This document shows positions 1-5,618 of a stretch of DNA of 64,000 bases, in pieces. The position numbers and the translations under genes are program-made. A model generated the notes under the pieces. The model worked only from the letters and a program-made list of their open reading frames with translations. It ran no database searches and had not been told where the DNA came from. This stretch comes from Lactobacillus melliventris (GTDB lineage Bacteria > Bacillota > Bacilli > Lactobacillales > Lactobacillaceae): NCBI RefSeq assembly GCF_013346935.1, contig NZ_JAAEEB010000008.1, positions 1-64,000 on the forward strand, read 5' to 3'. The stretch's first letter is position 1. Every line of letters begins with the position of its first letter.

Positions 1-290
1 GCACGGCATTCGCACGGCATAGAACTATAAAAAGAAAAAATTCAAGAGACGAAAATGTTGTTATATCAGTAATTCTAGACAATCATAAACCAAATGAAAC
101 CTTATTGTTAATCCCTGTACTCTCCTTTTATTTTGCTCTGTAATTGCTGCTATTACAGACTTTTATACGGAAAAAGTATTCAAAAGGTGTCCAAGTTCTA
201 ATTTAAAAAAATAAAGTCTTTTTTCAAATCCTTCTGAAAAAGAGCAAATGAATAGAATCAAGCTTTATAACCAAATCTGTTTTCGGTATT
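1..290. other. Intergenic, no gene seen
   Basis: No convincing reading frame lies here on either strand. The first 20 bases contain a near-tandem copy of GCACGGCAT separated by two bases, cut by the window edge. A 7-bp dyad (CTGTAAT/ATTACAG, 138-158) has no T-run on either side, so it is not called a terminator. Confidence 0.5.
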
Positions 291-325
291 AAAAAAAGCC
301 AGTGAAAGAAATTACTTTTACTGGC
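291..325 (-). terminator. Intrinsic terminator of the duplicated membrane protein gene
   Basis: Read on the minus strand, GCCAGT...ACTGGC forms a stem with a mostly paired A/T extension and is followed by seven T residues (291-297). It lies 55 bp beyond the stop codon of the gene at 380-1300. Confidence 0.8.
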
Positions 326-379
326 TTCTCTTTGTATCAGCGTCACAACTGTTAAAATTATCCAAACTTAATCTTATAA

Positions 380-1300
380 TTAAAAGACTCTGACATTATG
401 TAAATATTTATATTGCAATCCAGTTCCAACTATTGCTACCAATGCTCCTAACAAGTTTGCCGCCAACCAATTGATTGAATTGCACGTGAACAGACACACT
501 GCAACCCATGGTACAATGGCTATCAGATAGCCGCGCGCAGCCGTCATTAATAAAGTACCCCACTTAAAGCCTTTACTTATATTATTTGTAACAACTTTAT
601 TGTGTAAAAACCTTTGAAATAGAACTGTACCCAATACTATTAAAATAGTAATTAAAACAAATTGCCAAACTTCAAATTTAACTAAGATGAATTCTTTATA
701 GGAAAAATGATTTGCCAAAAGTGCAAAACCACACGCAATATCAAAGAAAAAACCTTGGCTAACATAACCCTTTTTGCAACTATTAACACTAAAGTCAATA
801 GCATTTTTGCAGGTCTTTCCTAGTGATTCCTTTTGCCTGTCAATGACTTGATGATTAGTTAGGTAATGATACTGACAGGTTAATCCAATCAAAGCTACAA
901 CTAGACCAACCAGCAAAGAAATAAAGAGGTTAAATCTTCCTTGAGTATGCATACTAAGAGCTAGTAATGGTGCGTTTCCAATTACGAAAGACCTAATCCC
1001 AGTTGAAATCAAACTAGTATTTACGAAATATGAAGTCATTTTTTGGGAATTAACCTTGTGTCGCAAGAAGTTTTGGTAACGAATTACGCTAATGATTGCA
1101 ACAATAGCCAACAATACAAATAGCCAGTCAAACCAAATAACAGAAAATAAATTTTCCAAAAGATAAATGGTGCCATAAACAACGAGATCACCAATATGAT
1201 TGGTAGAATTATCAGCTAAAGCAAAGTTATGTTCATGGTGAGCAATATCACGTATAGCTTCACCCACAGTCTCTTGCTTAGAAGTGTGATTTTTACTCAT
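380..1300 (-). CDS. Uncharacterised membrane protein with internal duplication
   Basis: Function not recognised. The 306-residue protein has a polar N-terminus (about 40 residues) and then two homologous halves, each with about three hydrophobic segments. The first half (about 57-153) carries YQNFLRHKV and, later, GLTCQYHYL. The second (about 207-304) carries FQRFLHNKV and GTGLQYKYL at matching positions, so the gene arose by duplication and fusion of an approximately 95-residue unit. The ATG follows an AGGAGG site at ideal distance. It is monocistronic, with its own terminator, and divergent from the PAP2 gene. A multi-pass transporter or integral-membrane sensor is possible, but nothing in the sequence decides this. 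Confidence 0.75.
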   Translation of the reverse strand: MSKNHTSKQETVGEAIRDIAHHEHNFALADNSTNHIGDLVVYGTIYLLENLFSVIWFDWLFVLLAIVAIISVIRYQNFLRHKVNSQKMTSYFVNTSLISTGIRSFVIGNAPLLALSMHTQGRFNLFISLLVGLVVALIGLTCQYHYLTNHQVIDRQKESLGKTCKNAIDFSVNSCKKGYVSQGFFFDIACGFALLANHFSYKEFILVKFEVWQFVLITILIVLGTVLFQRFLHNKVVTNNISKGFKWGTLLMTAARGYLIAIVPWVAVCLFTCNSINWLAANLLGALVAIVGTGLQYKYLHNVRVF

Positions 1301-1493
1301 TTTTTCCTCCTAAATTACGCCCTAACTTGATAAGAATAATTTTAAGTTGGTTTTAATTAAAGTCAAGCTTTCTTTTAAAAATAATTACCTTGCTAGAACT
1401 TATCTTAGCGAAAGTTATAATTCTGAATCTCCTTTAAATTACAATTCTTAAGTTTTACTCAAGAGTAGATTTTAATTTTTATGCTTTGCCCCG

Positions 1494-1521
1494 TTGCTGT
1501 TAAAATACAAGCGAATATAAA
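1494..1521 (+). promoter_or_regulatory. Promoter of PAP2 phosphatase gene
   Basis: TTGCTG (1494-1499), a 16-bp spacer and TATAAA (1516-1521). The predicted start of transcription falls only about 13 bp before the TTG start codon, so the leader would be very short, with the ribosome site AGGTAGGGA at 1526-1534. Confidence 0.55.
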
Positions 1522-1540
1522 TTATAGGTAGGGATGTGTT

Positions 1541-2122
1541 TTGAATATTAATTTTTGGATATCTTTATTATCTGCTCTAATACTAATACTACTTATCTTT
1601 AATGTCAGAAATTCACGGCGTTTCAATCTATTCGATCACTGGCTGCACCACAAACTGATTAGAAGGCGTGATGGCATTGGCTGGCAAATAATTGCATTTA
1701 TTAACGATCCTAAACTGCTGGTTGTTTTGGATGTATTTTTAGCAAGTTTTTTAATTAGTAATAATGAAAATTTACTTGCCTTCTGGGCCTTATTTACATT
1801 AGGCTTTACCGATTTGATTGGGATCTTTTTAAAAAAATGGATGCGCAGAAAACGTCCAATTCTGCACTCAGATTTAGAAGATGGCTATAGTTTCCCTAGT
1901 GGTCACGTTTTAGGAAGTACCGTCATGGCTTTAATTATCTGGCACCTCTTTGCAGGCCAACTAGGAAACAGCTTGCTGTGGGTTTTGCTGATAATTTGGC
2001 TGATGGTGGTCATTTCCCGTATCAGTCTTAAAGCACATTTCCCATCGGACATTATCGGAGCAACATCGCTTGCAGTATTCTGTTTTAGCATTTCTCAACA
2101 ATTATTACTAATGATTATTTAA
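1541..2122 (+). CDS. PAP2-family membrane phosphatase
   Basis: A 193-residue integral membrane phosphatase of the PAP2 (type 2 phosphatidic acid phosphatase) family. Such enzymes hydrolyse lipid phosphates, including phosphatidylglycerol phosphate or undecaprenyl diphosphate, at the membrane. All three family motifs are visible: K-x6-RP (KKWMRRKRP, about 99-107), PSGH (about 118-121) and SR-x5-H-x3-D (from about residue 159). Five to six hydrophobic segments surround them, the first at the N-terminus. The start is TTG: it is preceded by AGGTAGGGA, and the nearby ATG and GTG are out of frame. Substrate cannot be told from sequence; both undecaprenyl-PP recycling and PGP dephosphorylation are possible. 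A terminator follows directly. Confidence 0.88.
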   Translation: MNINFWISLLSALILILLIFNVRNSRRFNLFDHWLHHKLIRRRDGIGWQIIAFINDPKLLVVLDVFLASFLISNNENLLAFWALFTLGFTDLIGIFLKKWMRRKRPILHSDLEDGYSFPSGHVLGSTVMALIIWHLFAGQLGNSLLWVLLIIWLMVVISRISLKAHFPSDIIGATSLAVFCFSISQQLLLMII

Positions 2123-2160
2123 AAAACAGCTCTCAACTAAAAAAGTTAGAGCTGTTTTTT
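2121..2160 (+). terminator. Intrinsic terminator after PAP2 gene (possibly bidirectional)
   Basis: CAGCTCT...AGAGCTG stem with a short A-rich loop, flanked by A6 before and T6 after. It directly overlaps the PAP2 stop codon and faces the convergent degV gene, so it may serve both strands. Confidence 0.85.
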
Positions 2161-2219
2161 GCATACAAAATTATTTTTATCTTATACAGAAGAAAAGCAG
2201 ACTATCTGCTATTGAAAAA

Positions 2220-3050
2220 TCATAAATCATCAAAGCCTATCATTAAACTTCCCTCTTCGGCATAAAAGGTACAAAGCCCTCTCATTGAACGAATTACTAT
2301 TTCTGCTTGAGGGTAACTTGCTAAAATTTTTTCTTTTAACGTTTGGGCATCTTTTTCATTTCTACAATGATCTATAATCAAACGCCCACCTTTGTATTTC
2401 ATTTCGGCCATTAATTTAAGAATTTCTTTAAAAGCACGCTTTATCCCTCTAACTTTTGATAATGGCTCTAATTTACCCTCATCACTGGCGGTGCCAACCA
2501 CATCAATATTTAAAACTTTTGCTACTTTGGCAACAGCCATGTTTATTCGGCCATTTAGGGCTAAGTTATGGAGCGACTTTAATACAACAAGTAAATGTGT
2601 ATGTGTCTTGTAATCTGAAATTTTTTGCTCTAAGTCTACGAAACGGGTCTTACTATTAACTAACCTTTCAATTTCCCGTAAAATAACAGAAATTTCTGGT
2701 CCGGCCGTTCTGGAATCAACTACAAGCACGTGGCTTCCTGGATGATCTTTTTCATAAATTTGTTTTGCCTGAAATGCAGAGGAGAAGCTTCCGCTCAAAC
2801 CACTAGTAATCGTCATAATGATCGCTAATTCTGATCCCTTTAAAGCATTTAGCCATTGATTAATACTAGGGCAAGATGTTTTGCCTTCTTCAGTGTTCTT
2901 TTCCATACTAGCAATAAAACTATCAAGATCAAGATTTTCGTCATCGACAAAATCTTGTCCGGCAATCGTCATTGTTAATGGTACGACAGTTAAATCATCA
3001 TTCATTCTGTCGTTTGAACCAGAGTCGATTATTAACTTTACTTTATCCAT
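2220..3050 (-). CDS. DegV family fatty-acid-binding protein
   Basis: 276 residues, the usual length for DegV/FakB proteins. These bind a fatty acid and, with a FakA kinase, present it for phosphorylation when external fatty acids enter phospholipid synthesis. Visible family features are the N-terminal IIDSGSND strand/loop, TSCPS near residue 59 (fatty-acid carboxylate contact), GLSGSFSSA near residue 84, VDSRTAGPE near residue 111, and the C-terminal domain with NGR and RGIKRA stretches. It is soluble and cytoplasmic, with no signal peptide. The ATG follows AAGGAC at 9-10 bp. It stands alone and converges on the PAP2 gene. No fakA lies in the window. Lactobacilli carry several DegV paralogues, so no symbol is assigned. 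Confidence 0.88.
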   Translation of the reverse strand: MDKVKLIIDSGSNDRMNDDLTVVPLTMTIAGQDFVDDENLDLDSFIASMEKNTEEGKTSCPSINQWLNALKGSELAIIMTITSGLSGSFSSAFQAKQIYEKDHPGSHVLVVDSRTAGPEISVILREIERLVNSKTRFVDLEQKISDYKTHTHLLVVLKSLHNLALNGRINMAVAKVAKVLNIDVVGTASDEGKLEPLSKVRGIKRAFKEILKLMAEMKYKGGRLIIDHCRNEKDAQTLKEKILASYPQAEIVIRSMRGLCTFYAEEGSLMIGFDDL

Positions 3051-3160
3051 ATTTTATGTCCTTATAGAAATAAACTATCCTTTTTAAAAAATATATAGCT
3101 AAATCATAAATCAAACCTGCAAAAAAAGCGACAAAAATATTTTTAATATTTTTTAACATT

Positions 3161-3174
3161 AGAAATCGTTTACA
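3161..3174 (+). promoter_or_regulatory. cre-like (CcpA) site upstream of eno promoter
   Basis: AGAAATCGTTTACA matches the cre consensus TGWAANCGNTNWCA at all specified positions but the first. It ends 4 bp before the -35 box of eno, centred near -46 from the predicted start. That is a position used for CcpA activation of glycolytic genes in lactic acid bacteria. Site use is inferred. Confidence 0.5.
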
Positions 3175-3178
3175 AATG

Positions 3179-3207
3179 TTTACATAATCACAAACTTAGG
3201 CTAAAAT
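3179..3207 (+). promoter_or_regulatory. eno promoter
   Basis: TTTACA (3179-3184), an exact 17-bp spacer and TAAAAT (3202-3207). It is the only strong promoter-like pair between degV and eno and predicts a leader of about 80 nt. Confidence 0.7.
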
Positions 3208-3221
3208 TTGTGATGTAGATA

Positions 3222-3237
3222 TGGAGCTTGTGCTCCA
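3222..3237 (+). promoter_or_regulatory. Hairpin at the 5' end of the eno leader
   Basis: TGGAGC-TTGT-GCTCCA is a perfect 6-bp stem with a 4-nt loop, beginning about 8 nt after the predicted start of transcription. There is no T-run, so it is not a terminator. A 5'-end stem could protect an abundant mRNA from decay. Confidence 0.5.
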
Positions 3238-3293
3238 CTAATGTATGTACTTACACAAAATAGTACAGCATTTATTATTTAGGAGGTTTTTAG

Positions 3294-4580
3294 ATGTTAA
3301 AATCAGTCATTGAAAATGTTCATGCACTGGAAATCTATGATTCACGTGGTAACCCAACTGTTGAGGCTTTTGTAACCTTATCAAATGGTGTCGTTGGTAA
3401 AGCTGAAGTTCCATCAGGTGCTTCAACTGGTGAAAATGAAGCAGTTGAATTACGTGATGGTGGCAGCCGTGTAGGCGGTAAAGGTGTTTCCCAAGCCGTT
3501 GAAAACGTCAATACTAAAATCGCTGATGCTTTAAAGGGTTTGGATCCACACGATCAGGCAAACATTGACCGCGTAATGATTGAATTAGATGGTACCCCTA
3601 ACAAAGCTAAGCTTGGTGCTAACGCCATTTTAGGTGTATCTATGGCTACTGCAGCTGCTGCCGCAAAAGACAGCCACCAACCTTTATACAGATACCTTGG
3701 CGGCACTGATCTTGAAATGCCTCAAACTTTCCACAACGTTATTAACGGTGGTGAGCATGCTGACAACGGTATTGACGTGCAAGAATTCATGATCACTCCA
3801 GTTAAGAAAACTTCATTCCGTGATGGTTTTGAAAAGATCGTTAACACTTACCACACTTTAAAGAAAGTGCTTGAAGATATGGGTTACGAAACTGGCCTTG
3901 GTGATGAAGGTGGTTTTGCTCCTAACATGAAGAACTCTGAAGAAGCTTTACAAGCTTTACACGACGCTATCGTTAAGGCTGGTTACAAGCCTGGTGAAGA
4001 CATTGCCATAGCTTGTGACTGTGCTGCTTCTTACTTCTACAACAAAGAAGACGGCAAGTACCACTTCGAAGGTAAAGTATTTAACGATGAAGAATTAGCT
4101 CAATACTACGACAAGTTACTTGACGAATTCCCAGAGTTAATCTCAATTGAAGACCCATACGATGAAAATGATGTTGACGGCATGATTAAATTTACCCAAA
4201 GCCACAAAGACAGAATTCAAATTGTTTTGGATGACTTCATTTGTACCAACCCTAAACTTTTGACTAAAGCTATTAAGGAAGGTGCTGGTAACGCTTCATT
4301 AATCAAGTTAAACCAAATTGGTACTGTTACTGAAACTTTGGAAACTATCCGTCTTTCACGTAAGAATGGTTACAACACTATGATTTCTCACCGTTCAGGT
4401 GAAACTGGTGATACATTCATCGCTGACTTTGCCGTTGCTGTTAACGGTGGTCAATTAAAGACTGGTGCTCCAGCTCGTTCAGAACGTGTTGAAAAGTACA
4501 ACCGTTTACTTGAAATCGAAGAAGAACTTGGTGAAGGCGAGCGTTTAGCTACCTTCCCAGACAGTGTTGATAAAGATTAA
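3294..4580 (+). CDS. eno: Enolase (phosphopyruvate hydratase)
   Basis: Glycolytic enzyme converting 2-phosphoglycerate to phosphoenolpyruvate, with two Mg ions per site. 428 residues, full length. Visible motifs are the substrate loop SGASTGENEA (near 42), GDEGGFAPN (near 203), SIEDPYDEND (metal ligand Glu) and the SHRSGET signature (near 365). The metal-ligand Asp is kept in ACDCAAS and the next Asp in VLDDF. Odd features: the usual A-S-x-E-F-Y segment reads AASYFY, and the usual GDD reads LDD, so this is a diverged enolase form. Codon use is strongly biased, as in highly expressed genes. AGGAGGT (3281-3287) precedes the ATG. The cre-like site and strong promoter fit carbon-regulated high expression. 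Confidence 0.95.
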   Translation: MLKSVIENVHALEIYDSRGNPTVEAFVTLSNGVVGKAEVPSGASTGENEAVELRDGGSRVGGKGVSQAVENVNTKIADALKGLDPHDQANIDRVMIELDGTPNKAKLGANAILGVSMATAAAAAKDSHQPLYRYLGGTDLEMPQTFHNVINGGEHADNGIDVQEFMITPVKKTSFRDGFEKIVNTYHTLKKVLEDMGYETGLGDEGGFAPNMKNSEEALQALHDAIVKAGYKPGEDIAIACDCAASYFYNKEDGKYHFEGKVFNDEELAQYYDKLLDEFPELISIEDPYDENDVDGMIKFTQSHKDRIQIVLDDFICTNPKLLTKAIKEGAGNASLIKLNQIGTVTETLETIRLSRKNGYNTMISHRSGETGDTFIADFAVAVNGGQLKTGAPARSERVEKYNRLLEIEEELGEGERLATFPDSVDKD

Positions 4581-4591
4581 TTTATCAATTC

Positions 4592-4622
4592 AAAAAGTCT
4601 GCAATAATTGCAGACTTTTTTT
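4592..4622 (+). terminator. eno terminator
   Basis: AGTCTGCAA...TTGCAGACT stem with a 3-nt loop, followed by seven T. It lies 12 bp after the eno stop. Confidence 0.9.
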
Positions 4623-4650
4623 GTGCCTTTTTAAGCTGATAACAAAGTGG

Positions 4651-4986
4651 TTACTCATTTCCTTGTTTAATTGCTTTTAGGTAAGTGGTTTTTGAAATGT
4701 AGTCAATTTTTCTGACATACTGACCTTTGTGGTCAATCCTTATATATTGCCTACCTGGTTCATAGCCGCCCACTCTCTTGATTCGATATGGCAATTTTTT
4801 ACCAGTTTCTGGATCTATTGCTTGAACATTTAGGTACTCTTGAGTATTACCCGGAACTTTCGCATAACTTATAGCTTCGTCAATTGTGGGATCTGCTCTA
4901 TCAGTCCATGAATTATGGTTTAAAGGAATTTGGTTAGTGATAATTAAAAAACAAACATATATTGGTACTAACATTTTTTCAAACAT
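4651..4986 (-). CDS. Small exported or membrane-anchored protein, unknown
   Basis: 111 residues; family not recognised. Residues 5-18 are hydrophobic (LVPIYVCFLIITNQ), so the N-terminus is a signal or membrane anchor. The rest is a charged domain of about 85 residues with GKKLPYRIKRVGGYEPG and RIDHKGQYVRKI. A good AAGGAA ribosome site precedes the ATG. A decayed tandem copy lies directly upstream (5082-5408), confirming that this is a real protein family. The stretch after the anchor resembles small cell-surface proteins of lactobacilli in general character only. Confidence 0.7.
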   Translation of the reverse strand: MFEKMLVPIYVCFLIITNQIPLNHNSWTDRADPTIDEAISYAKVPGNTQEYLNVQAIDPETGKKLPYRIKRVGGYEPGRQYIRIDHKGQYVRKIDYISKTTYLKAIKQGNE

Positions 4987-5081
4987 GGTATTTCCTTTCT
5001 GCTAGCCGATATTTATACTTTTTGTCCAATTTTTAAAGATAACAAGTTTATTTACTGCTGCACTAAAATCGATAGAATTTC

Positions 5082-5408
5082 TTATTTATTTACAACTTTT
5101 AAAAATTCTTTTTTAGAAACGTATTGAATTTTCTTAACATACTGACCTCTATGATCAATTATTATCTATCCCAAACTGGGATCGTACCACCTACCCTATT
5201 TATTTTGTAGGGAAACTGACTTCTAGTTTTTAATCATAAGCCTGACCTTTATAATATTGTTGGGTATTTTTCGCTACTTGAGCATAACTTTTGGTTTCCA
5301 GAAGCGCAGGGTTAAAGTAATCCAAAATTTCATTATGAATAAAAAAGGAAAACAAAAGAAAGCTGTAATTGTTAGCAATGAAACTAAAAGTATCTTTTTA
5401 AAGGACAT
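5082..5408 (-). pseudogene. Decayed tandem paralogue of the 4651-4986 exported protein
   Basis: Minus-strand reading from an ATG at 5408 gives a hydrophobic leader (KILLVSLLTITAFFCFPFF). Then ETKSYAQVAKNTQQYYKGQ aligns with EAISYAKVPGNTQEYLNVQ of the intact neighbour. The frame then meets TAA near residue 51. Homology resumes in another frame as YKINRVGG (intact YRIKRVGG), and in a third frame after a further stop as IDHRGQYVKKIQYVSK (intact RIDHKGQYVRKIDYISK). At least one nonsense change and two frame changes are needed, so it is a broken gene. A GGTGAG ribosome site still precedes the ATG. Confidence 0.8.
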
Positions 5409-5483
5409 GGGACTCACCTGATTAAATTAGGTATAACTGCATACATCCGACAGACTTTGGAATAATTATAATTGTTTAAGAGA

Positions 5484-5519
5484 AGTGTACTAATACACTA
5501 CTATACCTAGTGTACACTA
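5484..5519 (+). promoter_or_regulatory. Two operator-like dyads upstream of the P-type ATPase gene
   Basis: AGTGTA-CTAA-TACACT (5484-5499) and the perfect palindrome TAGTGTACACTA (5508-5519) share the half-site AGTGTA. Their centres are 22 bp apart, about two helical turns. They sit about 100-135 bp before the ATPase start. The binding protein is unknown. Confidence 0.55.
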
Positions 5520-5580
5520 TTTTGGGATTTTTTAAAACAAAATTGGGTATAAATTTATAGCAAAAGCGGTCTTTTTATGC

Positions 5581-5596
5581 TACTTTAATTAAAGTA
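5581..5596 (+). promoter_or_regulatory. 16-bp perfect palindrome next to ATPase ribosome site
   Basis: TACTTTAATTAAAGTA is a perfect palindrome ending 8 bp before AAGGAAG (5605-5611), the ribosome site of the ATPase gene. As DNA it could be an operator. As RNA it would form only a weak AU hairpin. Confidence 0.45.
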
Positions 5597-5618
5597 TTAA
5601 AACTAAGGAAGTAAAATT

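Noticed and set aside
138-158. CTGTAAT/ATTACAG dyad as a terminator
   Set aside because: There is no T-run on either side, and no gene ends close to it on the plus strand within the window.
5484-5519. Dyads upstream of the ATPase as CopY/BlaI-type boxes (TACA-N2-TGTA)
   Set aside because: The half-sites are in the opposite order (TGTA...TACA), and the pump lacks metal-binding CxxC domains, so a copper-regulated system is not supported.
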